The translations under genes and the position numbers were made by a program. From Bolinopsis microptera (taxonomy: Eukaryota; Ctenophora; Tentaculata; Lobata; Bolinopsidae): 64,000 bases of DNA. The DNA is taken from assembly GCF_026151205.1 (NCBI RefSeq), contig NC_087073.1, positions 15,209,837 through 15,273,836 on the forward strand. The letters run 5' to 3'. The notes below the pieces were generated by a model. It made no database searches. It was not told the origin of the DNA and saw only the letters and a list, made by a program, of their open reading frames with translations. Positions 12,401 through 23,462 of the stretch are shown one piece after another. Each line of letters starts with the position of its first letter. Within the stretch, counting starts at the first letter, position 1.

Positions 12401-14874
12401 GCTAATTATTTTCAGATGTTTGCTTACAACTGATGTGTATAAACACGGAACCGTTTATGTACGAGGTAGCTACGATTACTAATTCACTGATAATCGGCGG
12501 TGATGCAACCTGCAATTCCTGCAACCGCTGTACGGTATACGGAACACAAGTACTTAAGTCTAGTCCTTAAACGTGAGAGCCAGTCTCTGGTAGATCTTTC
12601 CTTTAATTGCACCACAAATATCTAATTTTAGACAATTTCATGTTGAATCGCATTTTACGTAAGAATTGTGTCTGTTGTTTTGGCCATACTGGATGGTATT
12701 CGAACTACAAAATATTTTGTTTGAACAACATCTTACATCTTACTTGACTGTTTTCAATCGCTCTTTAACTACTATAACACTGGCAGTCAAGACGATGCGT
12801 ACTTGAGGAATCTTAAGAATGAGTGGGCTGAGCAAGCAATCCTTGATACAGATACAGTACCGACTGGTGAGCGTCCATTATTTTTCTATGTTTGGTACAA
12901 AACATCATTTGAAGACTTACGCTTTTTTGCAGGAATCATGCCATGTGCCAGGCGATCTAGATGGAAATCAGTAGTGACTTGTTGGTCTCGAATAGCCCTA
13001 AAATATTCTAGGTTGGTCGCATGTATGCATCAGATGTGCACTTGATATCACATCCCTCCACAGGGATCACTTGACATTATGTAACCCTCTGCAATGTCAA
13101 GTGATCCTTGCGGGCGCAACTGTCGTTTTGATAATCCGACATGACGAATCGGATCACGTCACTGATTGGGAACCTGTTAATGGCCTGTCGGTATAAGGCA
13201 CGTTTTTCATTACAAACTTACATCTCATTATCATCTCATTCTTGTGTCGATTTGATCGCAATCCACTTCTACCAGAAACGTACGTTTTTCTCTGAATTTC
13301 CACATTTACCAAATTGCTTTTAAAAAGAACAGCAATTAGTCAGCAAGAACATCATATGGTTTTTCATTGGTTTTGGAGGTAAAGGTGTTGTAACGATGAG
13401 TAATTCCGCCCTTAGTTATAACACCAAACTTAACCATTCCAACATTTCAACCTTCATAACAGTAATGCTGCCAGTCTCGTCCAGTTGCGGTCGTAACTGA
13501 TGAATGGTTTTCATCTTTCTACCACATCTTCTACCGCATTTCGACAAAACTCGTTATATTCTTCAATATTCTATCGTTTATGGTTAATTTTCGAGAGTCG
13601 ACGATGACCGTGACGTACATAACCACGATCGATTTTTCGCATGATTGTTATGGTAAGTATTTCAGTATATTCAATAATCCTGACGATTTGAGGATGCAAC
13701 TTGTTAATATTCCATGAAATTCTCTATTCAGTGTCGTTACAGTTATACGTTTTAGTTAAATTAGTGAGGTCCAAATTTAATTTTCATTGCAGATCGTAAT
13801 AATTTACGAGAGACTTTGATTTTGTATGTGCTTTATATGTGTAACACACTCGTGCTACTACTAGTGGTGAGCTGTAGGGCAAGTATAAAGCTTTGACAGC
13901 GATTAACTTATCAGCTTGTTTTATGGTGACTTATCAAATCCCTGCTCTGTTAAAGTTTGGACCCGTCAAAAAATCACCAAGACCATAACATCCTGTTCGG
14001 GGAAATCTGAAGTCGTGAAAAAGAGGCCAAATGAATTAGTGACGGTCTTCGGAACATCGTTTAGCAGTTCTGAGAGTTTTTAATGAGACTATTGAGACTT
14101 TAGGAGGCCATAAACTTGTTTTGAAAGTGTGTCTCTGTATATGTATCTCTATCCCACGCATATTAGCGTCCATACATTATGGCCCATTTTATATGTATGT
14201 TCGAATTGCTTAACATTTGCTATTTTGTAAAAGTTTCAAATCATCTGATTTTTTCACGGGCTGCTTATCACCACTATAAAGGAGAAATAAAACGAATCAA
14301 GGATATTAAATCATCATATTTATAATACTGAATTTCGGGACACAAGGGATGACGTCAGAACTACTTGGGGACACATCTTTAGTCCAGCTAATCTGTCTCC
14401 GTTAGATCAAAATTGCGTTGCTTTTCGTAAAAATTGCCCATTGTTCTGACTAAAATTATAAGCTGATCAATCAGAGAGAACTGTAAAAAACAATTAATTT
14501 TCTCGAAATTCCAGTTTGTCGTCATATTAGGACCGGAAAAATTACGGCCGATAAGGTAAGTATGTACTGTAAGATGCTGAGTAACTTTGATCAGTAAGTA
14601 CGCTGACGTAAAAATAGTATATCGTATGATGGCTGTACGTACATTATCCATCACTTAGGTTGCTTCAATAGGACAATAATCATCGGTTTAAGCAATTTAA
14701 CTTGTGTTACCACGGAAACGATGGTAATCATTTCGTTAAGCGGCCGTTGTTTGGTTAAAATCTTTAACGTTGCATACAGACACTCTATAGTACTAGTAGC
14801 TATTGTTAGCCATCCATTTCATGACTTTATTTTCTTGAATATCGTTTCTGATTGTCGTTCGTTTCGAATCTGCG
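9480..14874. other. 5.4 kb with no supported gene
   Basis: I found no open frame with convincing protein composition or splice-consistent continuation. The frames at 10764-11119, 11359-11590, 12803-13045 and 14388-14654 look like chance. One strong inverted repeat is listed separately. Confidence 0.4.
10256..10291. repeat. Perfect 15-bp inverted repeat with 6-bp loop
   Basis: Arms 10256-10270 and 10277-10291 are exact reverse complements (TAGTTATATCGGCTC) around the loop TACAGT. No U-run follows, so it is not a Pol III terminator. It may be a small foldback element. Confidence 0.85.
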
Positions 14875-15393
14875 ATGGATAACTATAAGGATTTCGATAA
14901 TAAATCCATGACCAGTTCCCATGGTCAAGTTCCCAATCTTACGGGTGTCGGAGATTCTCACTTCCTGTTGGCTGATAGCGATGCCAGTCAAATGAGCAAA
15001 CCTTCATATCTTCAGGATAAGTTCAAGCAGGTTTCTGTTGGACTTGAAGACAAACTTTTGTTTTGATCTAGTGGTGTCACAAATTTTTTCCACAATGCTT
15101 GCACTTTGATCTTCCTTTACAGCCACAAATCATGAACATCACGAATTTATAATTTAAACACAATAATGAACGTATTTCAGGAGCGGAAGATAAGAAGGAA
15201 ACAACGAGAGCAGACAAAGGGACCCTCTATACCAGTAATCCGGGCTCCTATACCTCAGATCTTTACTCACGCCGCTCAACGAAACGCCTATTTTACTTGT
15301 CACAACGCCTCAGAAATGCTCAAGATTAGAGGCTTCCCCGCTAAAACTTATCCACCTATCGAGAGCCCTGAGGGTAGTGACGATTCCGATTAG
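14875..15393 (+). CDS. Two-exon gene, protein of unknown function (122 aa)
   Basis: Exon 1 is 14875-15030 (52 codons, ends CAG before gtttct). Exon 2 is 15181-15393, after acceptor gtatttcag. The join is in phase 0 and gives 122 residues. The N-terminal half is Ser/Asp/Asn-rich. The exon 2 part opens with a basic stretch (ERKIRRKQREQTK), continues with a Pro-rich segment (SIPVIRAPIPQIF), and ends with a short acidic tail (SPEGSDDSD). No signal peptide, membrane segment or known domain is visible. The basic run could be a nuclear localisation signal. The conserved-looking composition and clean splice phase support a real gene, but I do not recognise the family. Confidence 0.6.
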
Positions 15394-16554
15394 TAACGGT
15401 TCAATATTTACAGTTACTGGTGCTCATAATTTCCATCAAAATGACTGTTTGCCAGTATGAATGATATTTGAAATTGAATGATCGCATTCATATGAATACA
15501 ACTCAACTTGAGAAGAAAGCTGTATGCTGTAAGTGTAACATCGATCTATAATCTATATCTTTCGCAAAAGATATTTCGCAGTGTCCATTGTCCAGCCTCA
15601 GGACCTCAAATGCAAGTTTTTAGCCCTTTAATTATCACGTGACCGATATATTGAGACTCCCGTGAAGTCAACGCTCCACACATCACAGCACCTCCTGCTT
15701 TACCAACCTGGTCACCCTGTATACAGGTACAGGTGGGTCCCACTCCCAGCTACTGTACTTAACTTTCTCTCAATGCTTTACAACCTTGAAGTTGATGTTT
15801 TGTTCATAGTTCCTGAGGTCGTGTTCAGTATAAGTGGAGCGTTTGAAGAGGAGAGGACGCCGGACGGTATAAATCATACTCGGGTCATAGTTTTGACATG
15901 GACAATACGTATATAATTATATACATAGGGGAATTGCTGCGTTGGGATTCCGATTAGCGCTAGGAGTGAGGAGGACTGAGTCTGAATCTCCATTTTGGAT
16001 ATATCTCACTTGTCACTGCTGCGAGACGTGTTGGGTCAGATGTCACTGCAAAAGTGAAAAGGTTTACATATCTTAGTCTTACTGTAAGCTACCTGTCAAA
16101 CCAATATCTATCACCTATGCGCGGCACTTTTTTCAAGCTTCTTGAGACTAGCACTAGAGACTAGCAAGCGCAAGCTAGGTAAACAGTAAAACTGAGAACA
16201 AGAAGTAAAAGTCAAAAGATTTGAAAGTTCAGAAAGAATTGAATATTTGATGGCTAACTTTAATTTCTGAAAACAATAATAAGGAATCGTTTTAAAAATC
16301 AGTTAGAACCCGAAGTTTAAAATACATTCCTCGACACGACTTACGACTAGCTATGGACTACGAAAGACCATTTCTGTAATTTTGGGCCCATGGCCATGTT
16401 GCAATGCTGCATTGCTGCATGCCTGTAAATGTAATTTTTATACATGGTACATGGTAAGTATTTTTATGTAATAATAATATTGTTTAAAACTATATTTTTA
16501 TTTAAATTATTGAAACCAGCAAGTTTATAACTTATCGGGCTAATTTTATGGATG
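15394..16554. other. Non-coding stretch, nothing recognised
   Basis: The open frame at 15662-15916 has no splice context or domain. ACTAGCACTAGAGACTAGCAAG near 16145 is a short internal repeat. Confidence 0.4.
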
Positions 16555-16730
16555 ATACTCCGATACCAAATATACTCGTCTATAAGCTAAATTTCTTCGA
16601 AGTAACGCGCGCCGCTTTACTTTAAAAAAATACATTACGACCCAAAATATTATGACCAGACGCAAAGGAAAATTAATGACACATGACAGGTGATACCCCA
16701 TACTTGTGAAATATTTGTTTCAAATATTAT
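16555..16730 (+). repeat. Interspersed repeat R5, copy 1
   Basis: The stretch from TACTCGTCTA through AAATTTCTTCGAAGTA to GCGC-CCGCTTT matches 19085-19125, and both copies are followed later by a GGTGATAC motif and GTAAAATAT- or GTGAAATAT-like sequence. The family is unknown. Confidence 0.5.
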
Positions 16731-16830
16731 ATTACTGGGCGCAGGGCGGCGCTCAGCCTGTCATTCCGCCGAATCTCTATATGATTATGAACATAAACAT
16801 GATAGTCTGGGGTCCCCAAGTAAGACATTA
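16731..16830 (+). repeat. Interspersed repeat R2, copy 2
   Basis: It shares GGCGGCGCTCAG, TGTCATTCCGCC, ATAAACAT and GGGGTCCCCA with copies at 500-600 and (inverted) 34140-34225. The pair 16731-16830 and 34140-34225 is the closest: CTGTCATTCCGCC and its complement are exact. Confidence 0.65.
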
Positions 16831-16849
16831 GGTTAATATGCTCCCCTAG

Positions 16850-17040
16850 TTCACTGGCGGGATATTGGCAAAAAACTGTCTTGATCAGATCACGTGATAT
16901 GACCGTATAAAGGAAGTTGGTCGAATTTCTCGTTAGGGTTCGAGTTTAACAGGATATGCTTTTGTTAAAGGCATAATTGGGTTTGGGTTTGTCATACGTT
17001 GCATGTATGGGCTTTTACTAAATCGCTCGCCCAAACCATG
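16850..17040 (+). repeat. Repeat R4, forward copy
   Basis: ATCACGTGATATGACCGTAT followed by AAGGAAGTT recurs in reverse complement at 17900-17945. ACTAAATCGCTCGCCCA (17018-17034) recurs in reverse complement at 18361-18377. The pieces therefore form a broken inverted duplication of about 190 bp around the palindrome at 17458. Confidence 0.65.
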
Positions 17041-17189
17041 CCAACAGTGACAACTTTTGCGCGTCTCCTATATGCGCGTTAGTTATCTATGATAATTTTA
17101 GCGCCGGCGAACCACATGGTGTGGCTTGCAAAGTTCACTCAAAACGTTCCGTGCCCGCGGACAAGTCAACATTTGTGGTTTTCAGATTG

Positions 17190-17310
17190 CTCTAACCAGA
17201 GCCCTCTCGCTTGCAGTGGCGCGCGACCGCCGGAAACAAGCGCGACCGCCGGAAACAAGCGCGTCACGCAGTACGCGTATACACATGCAACATGGCTATG
17301 TGAAGTTTTC
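17190..17310 (+). repeat. Interspersed repeat R3, copy 1
   Basis: A GC-rich block with GCTCTAACCAGA, CGCGCGACCGCCG and CGCGTCACGCAGTACGCGTA. It contains a doubled GCGCGACCGCCGGAAACAA. Other copies lie at 18125-18225 (same strand) and 34680-34765 (reverse). The high CpG content is unlike the flanks. Confidence 0.7.
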
Positions 17311-17457
17311 AGAGACCAGATATTGCCATCTTGGATCATAAAAAGCCACTTGATAAGTCTATATATAGATTGTAGATATCAAAACTCTTTTTATCAGTAG
17401 TCAGAGTGGTTCGTTGTCATTTTACTTTTAGTAGTAGTACTTCTTTATTGCTAATAT

Positions 17458-17586
17458 TATTTTCCAATGTTGAAAGCATATAATTGGAAGTTTATTATTC
17501 TGCTTTTCCAATTAATTATTAGTAATAATTAATTGGAAAAGCAGAATAATAAACTTCCAATTATATGCTTTCAACATTGGAAAATA
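17458..17586. repeat. Perfect 129-bp palindrome (64-bp arms, 1-nt centre)
   Basis: Arms 17458-17521 and 17523-17586 are exact reverse complements around a single G at 17522; I found no mismatch by base-by-base comparison. Such a perfect palindrome would extrude as a cruciform. It is unstable in most genomes, so it is probably young or maintained by an active element. Its right end runs straight into a 33-bp tandem repeat. Confidence 0.95.
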
Positions 17587-17742
17587 CAGTTCACGTATCT
17601 CTGGCATTATTGAAAAATACAGTACACTTATCTTGTATCTACAGTATTATTGAAAAATACAATACACTTATCTACAGTATTATTGGAAAATACAGTTCAC
17701 GTATCTCTAGTATTATTGGAAAATACAGTACACTTATGGATG
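17581..17742 (+). repeat. 33-bp tandem repeat (5 units) abutting the palindrome
   Basis: The anchor AAAATACAG or AAAATACAA recurs at 17581, 17614, 17654, 17687 and 17720, spaced 33, 40, 33 and 33 bp. Units read roughly TATTATTGGAAAATACAGT then a variable TCACGTATCT or ACACTTATCT. One further unit is at 18240-18275, inside the same mosaic. The first anchor overlaps the last bases of the palindrome's right arm. Confidence 0.85.
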
Positions 17743-17815
17743 ATAATTAATCACTCTACACTCGACTGTCACGTGACTTTTTCAGCCCGTTCTCTAGCTG
17801 GTCCTAAACGACTAT

Positions 17816-17905
17816 TCGAAACCCTAACCCTCTCATCTGATCCCAACCCTAACCCTAACCCAATCCTTAACAAAAGCATATGCTGAAACCCTAACCCTAA
17901 CGAGA
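17816..17905 (+). repeat. Short interstitial telomere-like repeats (CCCTAA)n
   Basis: CCCTAACCCT-type runs at 17816-17862 and 17886-17905 contain three separate CCCTAA clusters, none longer than about three units. This matches the animal telomere unit TTAGGG read on the other strand. The runs may be chance, a healed break, or part of the surrounding repeat. Confidence 0.55.
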
Positions 17906-18000
17906 AATTAGACTAACTTCCTTATACGGTCATATCACGTGATCGAGACAGTTTTTCGCCTATATCTCGTCAGGGGAGCATTTTAAACCTATGTCATGGG
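17900..18000 (-). repeat. Repeat R4, inverted copy
   Basis: Reverse complement of 16850-16950, including the ATCACGTGAT palindrome and the ACTTCCTTATACGGTCATAT stretch. It ends near a GGGGGGTGATTCGG run. Confidence 0.65.
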
Positions 18001-18124
18001 GGGTGATTCGGAATCAGCGTCCGAAAATACATCGATTGAAGTTGGTTTCAACTGTCGGGGGCCCTTTTAGAACAATCTCGAAGATCGACTGTAGAGTGAT
18101 TTAGTACGCTCGTACACTTATTTC

Positions 18125-18450
18125 TTTGCTCTAACCAGAACCCATTCGCTTGCAGTAGCGCGCGACCGCCGTAGGCGGCAAAGGAAACAAGCGCGTCACG
18201 CAGTACGCGTATACACATGGCTATGTTATGTAAACTTATCTCCAGTATTATTGGAAAATACAGCAAACTACTGAGAATAGAACCAGCACTCCTGACAGCC
18301 AAACCGATTTTGCAATTTATCCAATGCGAAAATGCGCATTACCAGTTAAATGAAACAAGTTTGGGCGAGCGATTTAGTGAGCGCGAGAGTTTCTACGATA
18401 CAGGGGAGCCGCGCACTCGTGCGTGGCAGGTCATACAACGTATGACAAAA
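18125..18450 (+). repeat. R3 copy 2 followed by a further R4 piece
   Basis: 18125-18225 repeats the GC-rich R3 block (GCTCTAACCAGA to GCGTATACACATG). 18240-18275 is one 33-bp unit like those at 17581-17742. 18361-18440 is the reverse complement of 16990-17034. Overlapping open frames here (18048-18302 minus, 18217-18471 plus) are repeat-derived, not genes. Confidence 0.6.
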
Positions 18451-19050
18451 ATACAATACATTGCAAAGTAAATTAGCTCGATTCATGAAGTTTGAAAGAA
18501 GTTACAGCAATGCTGAATGCGCGCAATTTGGGGAGTGTGCTTTTGGCGGAGATATAACCTGCACCACCTTCAAAAGGCAAATTGAAGAGCTTCAAAGTAG
18601 CGGGTCAAACTTTTGATTGACGATGTCAATTCATCGCAGCACATCGGCGAGGCACAGTAGCGCATTTCGCCGATCTGTGAGAAGCCTCATTGAGTGCGCG
18701 GCGCGGCACAGTAACGCATCGCGCTACAAGTCAAACTTCAGCTTGATGATCTAAACATTTACAATATGTAATTGTTCCGATATTATATATAATTTGTAAG
18801 TACACATTACTACAATATGCAGCATGCAACATTCACTTGGGGACTCCTCACATATATCCTAATGCCCAGGCTTAGTTGTTAGTGATGTGATTAAAACATC
18901 GACAATATGGCAGACTTTACAGTTTAGCGTGTTAGGCGGTACAGGGTACTGGTTCTGATAATTTTACTATCGCGGATGTTTTTTTATATTCATTATGATT
19001 TCAATTTTGTTTTCCTTAACATTTTTGTTATCCTTACCTTAGGATTCTCC
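18451..19050. other. Non-coding stretch with CpG-rich part
   Basis: 18530-18740 is richer in CpG than its surroundings, with two AGGCACAGTAGCGCAT- or CGGCACAGTAACGCAT-like motifs about 60 bp apart. No gene or RNA is recognised. Confidence 0.4.
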
Positions 19051-19380
19051 CCCAGTACAGGTGGGCCAAAAGTTGACGGATGTTACTCGTCTAAATTTCT
19101 TCGAAGTAGCGCGCACCGCTTTCTTCTCGAAATCTGGCCCGATGGCAAGTTGCAAGTGCTACGAAGTAGCGCGCCGGGTCAGACCATTAACAATGGTCAA
19201 GGCGAAAAGTCGGTGGACATACGTTGGCCTTAATAGTTCAGTCACTAAGTGCCCAATTGAAATAATTCTTTCTGGTATGACTACTACCACTGGTTCGAGG
19301 AATTTGTCAAATCGATAAATATTTAACGGGTGATACTCGTAAAATATCTCGGCGCACGTCCTGGTAGGTTGTAAACCTAC
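19050..19380 (+). repeat. Interspersed repeat R5, copy 2
   Basis: GTACAGGTGGGCCAAAAGT and the ACATACGTTGGCCTTAA end also occur, inverted, at 34515-34560. The AAATTTCTTCGAAGTA core matches 16595-16610. CTACGAAGTAGCGCGC occurs twice within the copy. Confidence 0.55.
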
Positions 19381-19544
19381 AAATAAATATTCGAGTTCAT
19401 TTAAAAAAAATAAAGGTTCATTTTTGCATTTATTTGACAGTTTGGATAGTCGAATCGAGCTAAATTTTATTAAATAGTGTTTGGCCATTCGAAATACGTT
19501 TTTCCTGAACAAATTAGAACTGTAGCTTCTCAGATGACAGAGAT

Positions 19545-20687
19545 ATGAAGCATAACGATTTTATTCATTACGTTTGGAGTAATGTGTCAGGAGACTTCAA
19601 GCCCGTAAAAAGCTCCCATCCAGATATTCAAGCGGTGACTTTTTGCCCCGCCACTGATGATACTCTTAAGTTCACAATAATCAACGTATACGACTCCCCA
19701 GAGCAGTCATCCTACAAAAAGAGACTGGGGAAATCCTCACTACTTCTGTATCTTTGGTTAAATTACGCTGTAAAAGTATCATCCTGGGATCCCAATCCAT
19801 CAACAATAATAACACCTGGACTTACCACAACTTTCACATCGCCCCTCATTCAGTCACAGACCAAACCAGTTCATCACTCACTCACCAAATTGCCGACCCA
19901 ATATCTATTGAAGTGGCGAAAATTTTCTAGACAAATGACATATCGATATTGCTGCAGCAGATACAAATACCAACATTATTATATTCCCAAACGTTTGAAC
20001 CATTAAATTAACTAGGAAATTCAATCCTCAACTTAACATTTTCTGTTTTAAACTGATATGATGATATTAACTTAACTTATTTTTTTTATTACATACTCCT
20101 TCTTAGTGTGGTGACTTGGGGTCCATAAATATAACAATACAAGCTGATAAACCAAAAAGAACAACTGGGGTAGGTAGGTAGCCCTGGTGGGTGCGTAAAC
20201 TTTACGGTCTGCTCTCTCCAAGATCAGCCTGCTTCTCCATTTTACCGTGAAGCCTAATTTCTAGTTTTTATAAATACAATGCAAGTGCAGGTTTACTAAT
20301 CTTAATCTACTTAACAACTCAATAGCCCAAGTCACCATACCCGTAGTATATTCCATGGTAATAGAAGAGTAGAAGAACTTTAAAGTTTTTCAAATTGTTG
20401 CTATAATTGATTTAAATAAAAAATTGTTGTTTTCTTGAAATTGTTGTTTTCTTGACTGAAAAACAGCAATGGTGGACCAACCCAGTCAACACTCGAATCC
20501 ATTATTGACTTTGTTGCTGAAAACACAGATCTCGGCGAGAAACTGGTTCTAGGAGACTTCAATGCAAGAACAGGGGACCTCAACTTTAACTTTGATGATG
20601 AACCTCCAGCTGACATCGAGGCTTTCTCAACAATCGCAAGCTTTCCAGAAAAGTCAACAAGATCAAGCAAAGACTCTGTGGTAAACC
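19545..20687 (+). pseudogene. LINE-1 here: 5' part (endonuclease), broken by insertions
   Basis: Two pieces of an apurinic-type LINE endonuclease are visible. 19545-19730 contains FTIINVYDSP, the strand that begins the domain core. 20462-20687 contains LVLGDFNARTG, the canonical GDFN motif, and ends in KDSVVN. The reading resumes exactly at 31054 (VVNPRGK) after a 10.4-kb insertion with an 11-bp repeated border (20677-20687 and 31053-31063). Between the two pieces lies a further insertion of about 730 bp (separate entry). The start upstream of 19545 is unclear. The element cannot be active in this state. Confidence 0.75.
19731..20461 (+). mobile_element. About 730 bp inserted into the LINE-1 endonuclease
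   Basis: This stretch interrupts the endonuclease reading between the INVYDSP and GDFN motifs. One frame is open for about 60 codons from about 19727 to a stop at 19930, with protein-like content (SLVKLRCKSIILGSQSINN). It has no recognised domain. Exact borders and a target duplication could not be fixed; both sides have an A5 run. TTGTTGTTTTCTTGA occurs twice near 20425-20455. Confidence 0.4.
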
Positions 20688-20901
20688 TTGTTAGTATTGC
20701 CAGTAAACCATCCTATAGTGGAGTGACCAGTAAAGCAAGTAATGCGAATCACCATCAATATGACTAGCACTAGTTCCTGTTTAGATATGGGTAGAAGTAA
20801 AAATAATATCCTAGGAAAAATATGTACTATCAACATCTGTGGGCTCTCCCAGCGAAGCCACATGATGCTAAACAAATATGTGTTTGATAATGATATTATT
20901 C
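20688..20901 (+). mobile_element. LINE-2 here: 5' end and endonuclease N-terminus
   Basis: This begins directly after the 11-bp duplicated target. An ATG at 20742 opens a frame containing TINICGLS, the metal-binding Asn motif that starts LINE endonucleases, and FDNDII, the strand before the catalytic QET. The frame is cut at 20901 and resumes in phase at 27101 (LLSIQET), with ATTATTC shared at both borders (20895-20901 and 27094-27100). Confidence 0.8.
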
Positions 20902-23462
20902 GATTGAAATAAATTTTCGTGCACATACAGAATGAATGGTTAATAATTTAATATATATGTAGACCGAGCTCTGTGCACGGGATGCTTCCTGGAAGAATCC
21001 AGTTCTTTTAGCGGGGCACCCTACCTAAAGCCAAATTTTAATTGAGATATAATAATCATATTCCTAGAGAAATAATCAGAAATCGAATACCAATCAAATA
21101 ATATGATATATATGAGTAGTAACCATATTTACTATGCAAAATGCCCCAACCACATAGTGTAAATTTATATAGAATTCAAATTCCATATCATCATTAAACC
21201 TCAATACCTAGTCAATATAATAGCCCAAGCAAAATTAAATAACTTCTTATATACCTTACTGTCATACTACAAATTAATTAAACATTTGAAATCTGTTGAC
21301 CAGAGAATAAATTTCTAAGCCTAATGCAAGTGAAATAATTTAGATGCAATAATGAATGCCTAATGTGAGTATCATTTGTCAATGTCCTTGTAAAAAAGTC
21401 TGTACAAGAGATATGAGTAACTAATATAGAAGAAAAAACAGGAAGTTGTCGTCTGTTGTAAAATAAATAAAATATCTAGAATATAAATTAGAATATAAAA
21501 TAACATTCAGTCAATGTGTCGTCAATAAACTGTACAATTATCAAATGTTAAAACTGGGTGATACAGTCACCAAAAAAAAATACTAAGTATGATAAGTTAA
21601 TAAATTAAATGTGGTCTATAGGAAAGAAAAATTTTTTTTAGGAAAGAAAAATTTTTATTTACCACAAATAATCAATACATAATGTTATATTCATAAATAA
21701 ATTCAAATTTCAATTTCAAACACATATACAGTACGCCGCGCACACAGCCACAATTTAAAATTGTTCAGAAATTCGTAGGTCAGCTGTAGGCGCCGCGCAC
21801 AGGATCTATTTAATTGTTAACTTACAATTACATGTCACATTTCTTAATTTGTAATTACTAGAGCCAAAATTTCAGAAGCAAAATAATTTAAAAGATATTT
21901 CTGTCGTTCACGCAGTACAGGCCGTGAGCACTGCGATCTAATTAATATAATAATGGAGAGATTCCAAAAAACCGCGCGCTCGTTATTCATTGTGATTAAA
22001 TTGAGTGCGCGCCACTGTGAACAGCAGTACCGCTCAAGCATGAATTAGTACTGAGCGGTACGCAGTTCTGCGTGAGGCGTAGACATTTGTAGCACACGTT
22101 TCATTCAACTAATCCTTTAATCCATGTGACATGTACAATGTAATTATATTAAAGCAAAAAGAATATTAATTTTAGTAATAATTGACGTAAACATATGTGT
22201 TTAAATAACATCTATAATCTAGCGAGTTACTAATACCGTTCGCGTTTGTTTGTATTCTTGATTATATATCTTTACACTAGCCTATATTATGATGGAGATA
22301 TACATTAAATAATTGCTCCAATATTCAACACCGCTAAACAACAAATACCTACTCGCCCATCGATGAAGCAGTCGCCAAAACAAAGCTCAAAGTTAATATA
22401 TCTTCGTACTTCGTTTTGGAAACTGTAGAATTCTAATAAATAATTAGTGTTTCAATCGTGTATTCGATGGGCAAGCACTCGCCACTTGAGGCCGAGACAA
22501 ACGGCACCAGCTCCGCCCCGCAACCGTGAAGTAAGGCGGGGCGGTGGTGTGCGCCGTTTATACGGCCCACAGCACGAGACATTTTGAGCTCCAAGACTTA
22601 AGACTATAAAAGTCCCGAATTAAACGTAGCGACTTACCATCGTCAGCCGTCAAAAATTTAGAATTTGTATGTTATAAACTCTACACCTGCTATCAGTCTA
22701 ACATGTAATTTAGTTTGTTATTGGCTAAATTTTCAACTCGATTAAGCGATGCAGACGGATGAACTAGGCTTCTCCTCCGTCAAAAACACAATGAGAGGGG
22801 ATTGTGGAAGGACACGAACACTATTCGTTAACTCGTACCCCGGGTACCCCCTAGAACTGTGTCCCATCAGAGAGAGCCCATCACCCGTCAGATCGAAAAC
22901 AGTGTTTTAGTTTTGATATATGCTGTACCAATTACAATAAATGGTAAGTCAAGGCTGACGTTGGTAGCAAAGTATAAAGTGACACGTCACAACAAAATAA
23001 CCACTACACACTACACACACTATACGCTATAACTATTGTACACAGTACACAGTATAACTAAAATATAAAATATAAACAAGTTACAAGAGACAAAAGAGTT
23101 TACAGAAGAGTTTTACATCGGCTCAGCACCGCCAGGACATTGGCTATACACGTGGGTCAATTAGTTTGATTTGGTATGGCTCGACCGGGAAAGTGGTCGA
23201 AATTAGTGCTCTTAATGAGTCATCACTGTCGTCTGAATATTAGAGCGGGAACTTCCCAAGTTTCGGCCGACAACGCGCACAGCATGGGCGCGCAATGCTA
23301 TGCGCGGTCTCATATTACTGTGTCATTCGGCGGTTGCGCTCAGCGTTACTGGGAATGAGTTGTATGTTGTTTACCTAAATTCAAGCATGGTATTCATAGA
23401 TAAGCTTGTCAGTCAGTAAGTGCTTAAGTGGGAATAACAGGCAAATGAATATCACTTCATAA
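20902..23462. other. Left part of the block inserted in LINE-2; no gene found
   Basis: AT-rich sequence, probably 3' ends and flanks of reverse-strand elements. CTAAGTATGATAAGTTAAT followed by AAATTAAATGTGG at 21585-21620 resembles 24129-24170. AGGAAAGAAAAATTTTT occurs twice at 21620-21660. Inverted repeat 22027-22036 / 22052-22061 (GTACCGCTCA) and a GC-rich hairpin at 22499-22559 are present. No coding region was supported. Confidence 0.45.
22499..22560. repeat. GC-rich imperfect hairpin
   Basis: The arm around 22499-22520 (ending CCGCCCCGC) pairs with 22536-22560 (starting GCGGGGCGG), giving about 22 bp with a few mismatches and a loop of about 15 nt. It stands out in AT-rich DNA. It could be a foldback transposon end or a structured RNA; no evidence decides. 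Confidence 0.65.

Noticed and set aside
17089-17886. Several overlapping open frames of 60-103 codons
   Set aside because: They lie in repeats R3, the palindrome and its tandem array.
19061-19512. Open frames on both strands at 19.0-19.5 kb
   Set aside because: They overlap repeat R5 and show no domain or splice consistency.
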